Source: Gammaproteobacteria bacterium
Lineage (GTDB): Bacteria; Pseudomonadota; Gammaproteobacteria; Steroidobacterales; Steroidobacteraceae
NCBI GenBank assembly: GCA_016707425.1
Contig: JADJHU010000009.1
Span: 1-64,000 of the forward strand
Reading direction: 5' to 3'
Length of the DNA: 64,000 nucleotides
Translations under genes and position numbers: made by a program
The notes under the pieces: model-generated
The model's database searches: none
What the model was told of the DNA's origin: nothing
What the model saw: only the letters and a program-made list of their open reading frames with translations
Shown: positions 26,906-34,167 of the stretch, piece after piece
Layout of the letters: every line of letters begins with the position of its first letter
Numbering within the stretch: position 1 is the stretch's first letter

Positions 26906-29055
26906 CGCAGCCACAACACCGAGAGTTCGTCCATCTCCACCGAACGCCCCGCCGGTACGAAGAACGTGGTGGCGGGCGCCTCGATCACCGCCGTGCCGTC
27001 CAGGCGATTGCCGGGCTGGAGAGCGTCCATGTCGTAGAGCGTCGCCGTCTGCCATCGTCCATCGTAATAGACCTGACGTGCGCCCTTGATCGCTGCGGCT
27101 GCCGGCGTCGCACTGCCGAGCGCACGGCGCAGGAGCTTCGGCTTCACCTTCGGCAGGCTCGCCTCCATCCCGAGCTCGAGGATCTGGAAGCCCGCGCGTT
27201 CGTGCTTCGCGACGCCGGCGTAGATGCGCTCATAGTGCCGCTCGAAGGCTTCCAGCAGGCGATCGAGGTCGCACGTGCTCCCGATGCTCGTCACCGGCGA
27301 GCGGATCTCGAGATCCTCCATCTGCATGCCGTAGCGCACGTAGGCGAGCGGGCTGTAGGCCGCCGCCGCGGCATCCAGTCCTTCGGCGGCAAAATCCTCG
27401 TGCGCCTGAGTCCTGAGCTCCTGCCAGATGGCATTGATCTGCGCGCCCATGGTCGTCTTCCATGCGTCGTCCGCGCCGTGTGGAATGGTCACGGTGGTGG
27501 ACTTCTGGTAGCGATGCACGATGTCCACGGCAGCTGCCCCGAAGGCCGAGAACCCGGCCGCCCAGGGCACGGTGGCGATGCCGGCGAAGGGCAGCCCTTC
27601 GGTGTAGAGCGCCATCAGCAGGGGGCCGGCGCCGCCGTAGGCGAGCAGGCGATAGTCGGCGGGCGAGAAGCCGCGCATGCTGAGCGTCGTGCGCAGCTGC
27701 TCGCGCATGGTGCTCGAGATGAGCCTCAGCACGCCCTCGGCGAGATAGTATGGGTCGACGTCGAGCACCCGCGCGCAGCGCTCGTCGAGCGCCCGAAGCG
27801 CCTTCGCGACATTCAGCTCGAGCTTGCCGCCAAGGTAGTTGGCTGGATTGAGGAGGCCGGTGATGAGCGCGCAGTCCATCACCGTCGGTGTCTCGTTGCC
27901 CCGGTCGTAGGAGACGGGCCCGGGGTCGGCACCGGCACTCTCCGGACCGATCGCGATGCGCCGTGTCACCGGATCCACCGTCACATACATGCCCATGCCG
28001 GCGGCAATGGTGTCCATGACGAGTGTCGGCAGATTGAAGATGCGCCGCGTGATCGCTACCTCACGCTGCACCAGCGGCTCGCCGCCCATGATGAGGCCGA
28101 CATCGAAGCTCGTGCCGCCCATGTCGGCGCAGAGCCAGTTATCGACGCCGAGCTCCTGTGCGAGGTAGCGTGCGCCGAGCAGTCCGCCGATCGGCCCAGA
28201 GAAGGCCGATTCGTGCAGTCTGGGGTAGCGGATGCTGGCGAGCCCGCCGTGGGCAAGCACGACCTGCAGGGGATGGCGGAAGCCCCGCGTCTGCAGTGCC
28301 CGCTCGATGCCGTGATACTGCTCGCGGCAGGGTTCCACGGCATAGGCGTGCAGCACCACGGTGTTCAGGCGTCCGTGCTCGCGCGCGATCGGTGCGAGGT
28401 GCTGGGAGAGATGGATCGTGACCTCGCGCCCGCGCTCGCGCATGACGTCATGCGCGATCTCTGCGACCCGCAGTTCGTGCGCGGGGTTGAGGTAGGAGAA
28501 CATCAGGCAGACGGCAATGGCGTCCACCTGTGCGTCGAGCAGCTCTTCGACGGCGCGGCGCACCTCGTGCTCGTAGAGCGGAATCGCCTCGCGCCCGAAG
28601 CAGTCGATGCGCCCGCTTACGCCCTTGACCAGCCGCCGCGGTACGAGCGGCGGCGGGTAGTGGTGCGCCGCGTGATGGAGCGTGTCGGGATACGAGAGAC
28701 CCACCCAGCTCTGGCTCGTGCGCTGATAAAGAAAAATGTCCTCATCACCGCGGCGGGTGATCACGCCGACGCGCCGGCCGGTGCCGGTGAGCAGCGTGTT
28801 GAGCATCGCGGTGCCGGCGTATACGCAGGCTCTCACGCCTGCGAGCGCATCAGGCGCGTCCGCATCGAAATCGCTTCGCCATTGCGCGAGCGCATCGCGC
28901 AGCGACTCCAGGTAGCCCAGGCTCTGATCGTGAGGCGTGGTTGAGGCCTTGCCGATGCTGAAGCGCCCCTCCGCATCCACCACAATGACATCAGTCATCG
29001 TCCCGCCGGCGTCGCAGGCGATGATCTGCGCGCCGCACGCAGCCCCAGGCGTCAT
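26902..29055 (-). CDS. Acetone carboxylase HyuA-type ATP-binding subunit (AcxA-like)
   Basis: 717 residues, the length I recall for characterised AcxA proteins. It has the ASKHA-type nucleotide-binding start IIACDAGGTMTDVIVVD, ADMGGTSFDVGLI as the second phosphate motif, SGPIGGLLGARYL and the WAAGFSAFGAAAVD block. It supplies ATP-driven activation of ketone and bicarbonate. It is the first structural gene after the frameshifted TetR gene, whose end overlaps it by 4 bases. Confidence 0.9.
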   Translation of the reverse strand: MTPGAACGAQIIACDAGGTMTDVIVVDAEGRFSIGKASTTPHDQSLGYLESLRDALAQWRSDFDADAPDALAGVRACVYAGTAMLNTLLTGTGRRVGVITRRGDEDIFLYQRTSQSWVGLSYPDTLHHAAHHYPPPLVPRRLVKGVSGRIDCFGREAIPLYEHEVRRAVEELLDAQVDAIAVCLMFSYLNPAHELRVAEIAHDVMRERGREVTIHLSQHLAPIAREHGRLNTVVLHAYAVEPCREQYHGIERALQTRGFRHPLQVVLAHGGLASIRYPRLHESAFSGPIGGLLGARYLAQELGVDNWLCADMGGTSFDVGLIMGGEPLVQREVAITRRIFNLPTLVMDTIAAGMGMYVTVDPVTRRIAIGPESAGADPGPVSYDRGNETPTVMDCALITGLLNPANYLGGKLELNVAKALRALDERCARVLDVDPYYLAEGVLRLISSTMREQLRTTLSMRGFSPADYRLLAYGGAGPLLMALYTEGLPFAGIATVPWAAGFSAFGAAAVDIVHRYQKSTTVTIPHGADDAWKTTMGAQINAIWQELRTQAHEDFAAEGLDAAAAAYSPLAYVRYGMQMEDLEIRSPVTSIGSTCDLDRLLEAFERHYERIYAGVAKHERAGFQILELGMEASLPKVKPKLLRRALGSATPAAAAIKGARQVYYDGRWQTATLYDMDALQPGNRLDGTAVIEAPATTFFVPAGRSVEMDELSVLWLR

Positions 29056-29695
29056 GCGCGGGCCGTCACGCGGCGCCGTGCGCGCGGCTCGACGGACGCA
29101 AGGACCAGGCGGGCGGCGACCGTCAGATCCGCGAGCACGGACTCGACGCTTGCCCGTCCCGCCGTCATGTTGACCAGGGAGGAGAAAAACACATGGCTCA
29201 GCACCATGCTGACGGCCTCCAGGTCGACTTCACCGGCCGCGGGTCCGAGACCGGTCTCGAGGTAACCGGCGACCAGCGCCGCGAGCTCACGCTGAGTGGC
29301 GCCCACCCCGAGGTCCGGGGACACCATCGACTGCACGTGGGCCTCGATCAGCAGGGCGTCGCGCCGCACGGCCTCCATCACCCAGCGCAACGTGCCCACG
29401 GCGCGCTCGCAGGGGTGCGGCCGACAGGCGGGTGGCGGCGCAACTCGGCCATGCGCTCCTGGCCCCATTGCACGACCGCCTCCCCGAGCACGTGATCCTT
29501 GGAGCCGAAGTAGTGATAGAACGTGGCGCGGGCCACGCCCGTGCGCTCGCAGAGCGCCGAGATCGTGACGGCCTGATAGCCGCCCTCGCTCGCGAGCGAG
29601 CGCGCAGCCGCGATCAACTGGGTGCGGCGGTCTGCCTGCGCGGCGTTGAGGCGGCGGCCGAGCGCCACGGTGGGCGATTGTGCAGCAGATGCCAT
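29052..29695 (-). pseudogene. TetR-family regulator gene with one frameshift
   Basis: The N-terminal TetR helix-turn-helix is intact: AVTISALCERTGVARATFYHYFGSKDHVL. Near 29404-29410 one base is missing: the first frame reads GRTPASAPWARC and stops, while a second frame continues ERAVGTLRWVMEAVRRDALLIEAHV to a normal C-terminus. The total length, 644 bases, is one short of a multiple of three. The repressor would control the acxABC-like genes directly downstream. If the deletion is real, the truncated protein keeps only the DNA-binding part and the cluster may be constitutive. The start is ATG 29695, beside a palindromic operator. Confidence 0.85.
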
Positions 29696-29696
29696 G

Positions 29697-29734
29697 TAGA
29701 CTGCAGTCTAGTCATGAGTTCAGACTGCTGTCAA
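29697..29734 (-). promoter_or_regulatory. Promoter with overlapping palindromic operator for the TetR-acxABC operon
   Basis: On the minus strand TTGACA (29729-29734) is followed after 18 bases by TAGACT (29705-29710). The perfect palindrome TAGACTGCAGTCTA (29697-29710) covers the -10 box and ends one base before the TetR start codon. A second AGACTGC copy lies at 29722-29728. A TetR-type dimer bound here would block its own promoter. The expected transcript start is at or next to the ATG, so the mRNA is leaderless or nearly so. Confidence 0.6.
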
Positions 29735-29783
29735 TGCCACCCCGGACCCGCAGCTGCCGCGGGCCCGGGGCGCCGGCGGGCCC

Positions 29784-30380
29784 TCAGCGGCAGGCGGGAT
29801 TACGCAACTGCGTTGCGGAATTGATCACCTCGCTCGACTCGAAGACCGGATGGCCCTGCATCCAGGAAATCTTCCACGCGCCGTTTTCCTTCACGAACTT
29901 GTAGTAGTGCTGCCCCTCGGAGTATTTCCGCAGGTTCGTGTAGTAGCCATAGTGCATGAAGTAGTCGCCGCCGCTCGCGTACTTTCCGGCGATGTCCACG
30001 GCGAAATTCGTGATGCTGCTGAAAGAGCATTTCTCGACGGGGAAGACGCCGTAGAGGAACACGTTTCTGATCGCGGCCTTGCCGACGGCGGGCGGGAGGC
30101 TGTATGCGCTCAGGTCGTACTGGGCGTCCTCGCTGAAGATGCTCATCATGCTGTCGATGTCCTTCGAATCGACCGCCCACGCATAGGTCGTCAGGAGCCG
30201 CCCGATCTCCATCTGATCATGATCGTACTGGTGCTTCTGGACGGCGCCCAGGAAACTCTGCCCGAGACCGAGCAAGCCGGATCCGGTCGGTGCGGGGCCG
30301 GGAGTGGCGGCGAGTGCGCCCGTCCCGAGAGCCAGAGACGCAGCGGCCACGAATGCAGTCATTCCACGACGAATACTCAT
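29784..30380 (-). CDS. Exported SnoaL-like (NTF2-fold) protein
   Basis: 198 residues. The N-terminal 25 residues MSIRRGMTAFVAAASLALGT and following form a signal peptide with an Arg-Arg start. The rest is a SnoaL/NTF2-like cone fold: LLTTYAWAVDSKDIDSMMSIF, SEDAQYDLSAYSLPP and a C-terminal NGAWKISWMQGHPVF. Cytoplasmic SnoaL proteins act as isomerases, cyclases or dehydratases; a periplasmic one is less usual. A related but unexported protein lies at 32312. Its stop lies close to the TetR operator region. Confidence 0.83.
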   Translation of the reverse strand: MSIRRGMTAFVAAASLALGTGALAATPGPAPTGSGLLGLGQSFLGAVQKHQYDHDQMEIGRLLTTYAWAVDSKDIDSMMSIFSEDAQYDLSAYSLPPAVGKAAIRNVFLYGVFPVEKCSFSSITNFAVDIAGKYASGGDYFMHYGYYTNLRKYSEGQHYYKFVKENGAWKISWMQGHPVFESSEVINSATQLRNPACR

Positions 30381-30436
30381 GATGATCCCCTCTTGTTGAC
30401 AGGCCTGAGGCCCGTTTCTGTTGGTCGGTCGCATCG

Positions 30437-30466
30437 AATATGCGCCCGGGCCGCGAGGACGGTCAA
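30437..30466 (-). promoter_or_regulatory. Candidate sigma70 promoter for the exported SnoaL gene
   Basis: On the minus strand TTGACC (30461-30466) and CATATT (30437-30442) are separated by 18 bases. They lie 57 bases upstream of the SnoaL start codon, within a 240-base divergent region. Confidence 0.45.
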
Positions 30467-30565
30467 CCGCCTGGCGCACCCCGCCGGAACGGCTTGAACA
30501 TAATGTCAAGTCAACCTGCCTGACCATCTGGCGTGCTGCATTGCGCAGCCGGCTCGGGTCATGAG

Positions 30566-30614
30566 TGACTGGCTCTGAGTTGCCTCGCCAGTCAATCGGG
30601 TCATGGCATAATAT
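30566..30614 (+). promoter_or_regulatory. Operator-like inverted repeat and -10 box before the KstD-like gene
   Basis: TGACTGGC (30566-30573) and GCCAGTCA (30587-30594) form a perfect 8-base inverted repeat with a 13-base spacer. GGGTCATG occurs twice, flanking it. TAATAT (30609-30614) lies only six bases before the ATG at 30621 and no Shine-Dalgarno sequence is present, so transcription probably starts at the start codon. No good -35 box is seen, which would fit activator-dependent expression. Confidence 0.45.
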
Positions 30615-30620
30615 GTCTAC

Positions 30621-32315
30621 ATGAATTGGGACAGCACGGTCGAGGTCCTGGTAGTCGGCTCCGGAAACGGCGGTCTCACGGCTGCGCTTACGTGCCACGA
30701 GCTCGGGACGAAGAACGTCCTCGTCATCGAGAAGAGCGCGCGCTTTGGCGGCCTGAGCGCGCGGGGTGGCGGCGGACTCTGGGTGCCGTGCAACCACTAC
30801 GCACTGGCGGCGGGTGCGCAGGATTCGCTCGAGGACGCGGCCACTTATCTCCAGCACACACTGCCGGCCGACGCCGAGTGGGATCGGGTCGACGCCTATC
30901 TTCGCGCGGGCCCCGAGATGGTGCGATTCCTCCACGATCGCATCGGCGCGCGGTACATGTCGCGCGGTGAATACCCGGACTACTTCACGACCGAGCCCGG
31001 CGCCCGGCTGGGACATCGCCTGCTCGAGCCCGAACCCTTCATGCTGGACGAACTCGGCGACGAGGCTGCCCATCTCGAGCCGGGCCATCCGCAGATGGCG
31101 CTCTTCGGCCTGATTCCCATCACCCAGCACGAGGCGCACGAACTCGTCGGCGAGCGGCGCAATGCGCTCGTTCTGAGTCTGCTGCGCGAATACCTCACGG
31201 ATTTTCCGTGGCGCCTGAAGTCCTTCCGCGCGCGACGCCTCGCCTGCGGCAGTGCGGGAATCGCCCGTCTGCGGCTGGCGATGATGCGACGGAGCATGCC
31301 GCTCTGGCGCAACACCGGACTCGTCGAGCTGCTTACCGAGGGCGGTCGCGTGCAGGGCGCGATCGTCGAGCGCGAGGGACGGCGACTCGCCATCCGCGCG
31401 GAGCGTGGCGTCGTGCTTGCCACGGGGGGCTTCGACAGGAACCAGCAGATGCGTGAACAGTATCTGCCGAAGCCGACCGATGCACGCTGGAGCGCGGGCG
31501 TGGATACCGACCAGGGCGATGGTATTCGTGCCGGCCTTGCTCTGGGGGCGGCGCTCGGGCGCATGAATGGCGCGTGGTGGTGCTCGACCTACTGCGTGCC
31601 CGGCGAGGCGATCCCGCGGCTTGCGATCATCGACAAGTGTTCGCCCGGATCCTGCGTCGTGAATCGCCACGGGCGGCGTGTGGGCAACGAGTCGCAGAAC
31701 TACATGAGTTACATCCTGCACGCGTTTGCGACGCACTCCGACGCGAACCCTTCCGCGCCGTCCTGGATGATCTTCGACGCGACATTCAGGCGGAAATACC
31801 TGGTCGGTCCGCTGTTCAATTCGCGCCTGCGGCCGGACTTCCTCCTGCCGCGCCGCTGGTACGACGAGGGCCTGCTCGCGCGGGCGAACTCCATTTCCGA
31901 GCTGGCCCGCCAGCTGGGCATCGATGTCGCCGGACTCACGGATACCGTGACGCGCATGAACGACTATGCCCGCACCGGCAGGGATCTCGAATTCGGTCGC
32001 GGCGATTCCGCCTACGATCGCTACTACGGCGATCCGACCGTCAGTCCGAATCCGTGCCTGGCGCCGATCGAAAAGCCGCCCTTCTATGCCATCCGCATGG
32101 AGCTCGGTGACTTCGGCACGCACGGTGGCCTGAGGACGGACGGCGCGGCGCGCGTCGTGCGGGACTCGGGCGAGACGATTCCGGGGCTCTATGCCGTCGG
32201 CAATACCAGCGCGGCGCTGCTGCCCACCTATCCAGGTCCCGGCTCGACCATCGGTCCCGCGATGGTCTTCGGCTATCTGGCCGCACGCGACATCACACAG
32301 GAGAATCCCGCATGA
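30621..32315 (+). CDS. FAD-dependent oxidoreductase, 3-ketosteroid delta1-dehydrogenase-like
   Basis: 564 residues of the fumarate reductase/KstD flavoprotein family. The N-terminus has VLVVGSGNGGLTAAL, then ARFGGLSARGGGGLWVP, and the C-terminal FAD contact TYPGPGSTIGPAMVFGYLAA, a segment highly typical of KstD-like proteins. It should desaturate or reduce a carbonyl-conjugated ring. True KstD activity is only one option because many paralogues act on other substrates. It probably has no leader: a -10 box lies six bases upstream. Its stop overlaps the SnoaL start (ATGA), followed by LLM and MarR genes in the same direction. Confidence 0.9.
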   Translation: MNWDSTVEVLVVGSGNGGLTAALTCHELGTKNVLVIEKSARFGGLSARGGGGLWVPCNHYALAAGAQDSLEDAATYLQHTLPADAEWDRVDAYLRAGPEMVRFLHDRIGARYMSRGEYPDYFTTEPGARLGHRLLEPEPFMLDELGDEAAHLEPGHPQMALFGLIPITQHEAHELVGERRNALVLSLLREYLTDFPWRLKSFRARRLACGSAGIARLRLAMMRRSMPLWRNTGLVELLTEGGRVQGAIVEREGRRLAIRAERGVVLATGGFDRNQQMREQYLPKPTDARWSAGVDTDQGDGIRAGLALGAALGRMNGAWWCSTYCVPGEAIPRLAIIDKCSPGSCVVNRHGRRVGNESQNYMSYILHAFATHSDANPSAPSWMIFDATFRRKYLVGPLFNSRLRPDFLLPRRWYDEGLLARANSISELARQLGIDVAGLTDTVTRMNDYARTGRDLEFGRGDSAYDRYYGDPTVSPNPCLAPIEKPPFYAIRMELGDFGTHGGLRTDGAARVVRDSGETIPGLYAVGNTSAALLPTYPGPGSTIGPAMVFGYLAARDITQENPA

Positions 32316-32755
32316 GCAACCTCGAAGACCGTATCGCCATCCGCGACCTCGTGGAACGCTGGAGCGATGGCACGAACAATTACGACTGGGCAGCGCTCGA
32401 AGAGCTCTTCACGGAAGACGCGATCTGGGATGTGGGCGAGCCCCTAAGCTTCAAGGTGCAGGGTGCGCGGCAGATCGTGGCCCTGCTGCGCGAGAAGATG
32501 CAGCCTGCGCAGTACGTGGTGCAGACGCCGCATGCGATCGTCGTGAAAGTGCAGGGCAACGCAGGGACCGCCCGCTCCACCATCCACGAGGTCTGTCGCT
32601 TCGCCGATGGCACGGGACTCGAGATGATGGGCACCTATTTCGACGAAGTGGTGAAGGACGCTCGCGGCTGGCGCTTCCGGCGGCGCAACTATCGCTGCAC
32701 CCTCCTCAACCCGCAGCCGCCCGCGGGGAACGTGTTCCGCACTTTCGACAGGTAG
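32312..32755 (+). CDS. SnoaL-like domain protein
   Basis: 147 residues, cytoplasmic. NTF2-like features: IAIRDLVERWSDGTNNYDW, ALEELFTEDAIWDVGEP and DARGWRFRRRNYRC. The family covers ring-modifying isomerases, dehydratases and hydrolases as well as proteins without known function. Translational coupling to the KstD-like gene suggests it acts on that enzyme's substrate or product. Confidence 0.85.
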   Translation: MSNLEDRIAIRDLVERWSDGTNNYDWAALEELFTEDAIWDVGEPLSFKVQGARQIVALLREKMQPAQYVVQTPHAIVVKVQGNAGTARSTIHEVCRFADGTGLEMMGTYFDEVVKDARGWRFRRRNYRCTLLNPQPPAGNVFRTFDR

Positions 32756-32766
32756 CCGCGCCGCCG

Positions 32767-33648
32767 ATGAAATTCTATTTTTCAGTGGGCATGCTGCCGC
32801 CGGAGCAGTACCTGCCGCTGGCGAAGGCCGCGGAAGAGGCTGGTTTCTTCGGTGCAGCCGTGCCCGAGAGCATCTTCTATCCGCGGGAGACCGCGAGCGA
32901 ATATCCCTATCACGAGGGCCGGGAATTCCTCGAGGACAAACCCTTCCAGCAGCCTCTCATCGCCATCGCCGCGATGGCCGCAGTCACGGCAAGGCTGCAC
33001 TTCTCCACCTTCGTGCTGAAGATGTCCGCACATCACCCGCTGCACATCGCAAAGCAGGTGTTCTCGATCGACGCCTTCGCGCCCGGGCGGGTCACCCTCG
33101 GCGTCGGCATCAGCCCCTGGTACGAGGACCTGCTGTACTGCGGCGTACCCTGGGAGGGCCGCGGCGAGCGCCTCGACGAGAGCATCGAAGTCGTGAACGG
33201 CCTGCAGAGTGGCGCGTACTTCGCCTACGAAGGCCGGCACTTCCGCTTCAGGGACCTGAAGATGTGCCCGGTACCGAAGAAGCGCATCGACATCATCGTA
33301 GGCGGACATGCAAAGCCGGCGCTGAGGCGTGCGGCACGCCTCGGCGACGGCTGGGTGTCCGCCAACGTCTCCGTCGAGCAGCTGCGCGGCTTTCTCCACG
33401 AGCTGCGCGAGCTGCGCCGCGAGCTCGGCACCGAGGGAAGGCCGTTCCGCGTCCAGACGATGCTGAGCGACGTGCCGGTGTTCTCGCCCGAGGGCTACCG
33501 TGCGGTGCACGAGGAGCTCGGCGTCGGGGAATTCATCGTTTCACCGTGGGGGGTGTACGACATGCAGGACATGACACTCGGGACGAGACTGGACCTGCTG
33601 CGGCGCTTCGGGGAGGAAGTCATCGCGAAGCAGCAGGCGGCGCGGTAG
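32767..33648 (+). CDS. Luciferase-like (LLM) flavin/F420-dependent oxidoreductase
   Basis: 293 residues. MKFYFSVGMLPPEQYLPLA, GRVTLGVGISPWYED and the phosphate-binding IIVGGHAKPALRRAARLGDG match the LLM family. It is the second of five LLM units. The ATG at 32767 begins 11 bases after the SnoaL stop. It is likely part of a KstD-SnoaL-LLM-MarR operon for ring oxidation. Confidence 0.88.
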   Translation: MKFYFSVGMLPPEQYLPLAKAAEEAGFFGAAVPESIFYPRETASEYPYHEGREFLEDKPFQQPLIAIAAMAAVTARLHFSTFVLKMSAHHPLHIAKQVFSIDAFAPGRVTLGVGISPWYEDLLYCGVPWEGRGERLDESIEVVNGLQSGAYFAYEGRHFRFRDLKMCPVPKKRIDIIVGGHAKPALRRAARLGDGWVSANVSVEQLRGFLHELRELRRELGTEGRPFRVQTMLSDVPVFSPEGYRAVHEELGVGEFIVSPWGVYDMQDMTLGTRLDLLRRFGEEVIAKQQAAR

Positions 33649-33654
33649 GCCGTC

Positions 33655-34167
33655 ATGGCGAGAAGCAGCATTCGTGCACAGGATCTCGAGCGTTTCAGCA
33701 GGACCAACATCGGCCAGCCGCTGACGGAGATTGCCAAGGATTTCCAGAGGCGTGCGCTGGCGAGGTTCGCCGGGCACGGCCACAAGGGTCTGCAGCCGGC
33801 GCATACGGCCGTCATCACGAATCTCGGGCTCGAGGGGACGAGACTGACCGATCTCGCCCGTCGTGCCGCCATGACCAAGCAGGGGATGGGGCAGCTCGTC
33901 GACGAACTCGAGCATCTGGGCTACGTGGAGCGAACGCCCGATCCCACGGACAATCGTGCGAAGATCGTGCGCTTCACGCGGCGGGGTCGCCGCCTGATGT
34001 CCCACGGCATCGAGCTCGGCGAGGCGATCCAGGGCGAGTATGCACGCCTGATCGGCCGCCGGCACCTGAAGACGCTGCGCGACACCCTCGAAGACCTGGC
34101 GCACGCACTTCGCGAGAGTGCTGCGCCGCCGCGCCCGGCCCGCACCCGACGGCGTTCAGGAGTCTAG
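33655..34167 (+). CDS. MarR-family transcriptional regulator
   Basis: 170 residues. The winged helix is visible in GTRLTDLARRAAMTKQGMG (helix-turn-helix) and YVERTPDPTDNRAKIVRFT (wing with the conserved DxRA-like segment). The long first helix carries dimerisation. It closes the operon 30621-34167 and probably represses it in response to the substrate; the inverted repeat at 30566-30594 is a candidate site. Its end overlaps the convergent molybdopterin gene by 12 bases. Confidence 0.88.
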   Translation: MARSSIRAQDLERFSRTNIGQPLTEIAKDFQRRALARFAGHGHKGLQPAHTAVITNLGLEGTRLTDLARRAAMTKQGMGQLVDELEHLGYVERTPDPTDNRAKIVRFTRRGRRLMSHGIELGEAIQGEYARLIGRRHLKTLRDTLEDLAHALRESAAPPRPARTRRRSGV

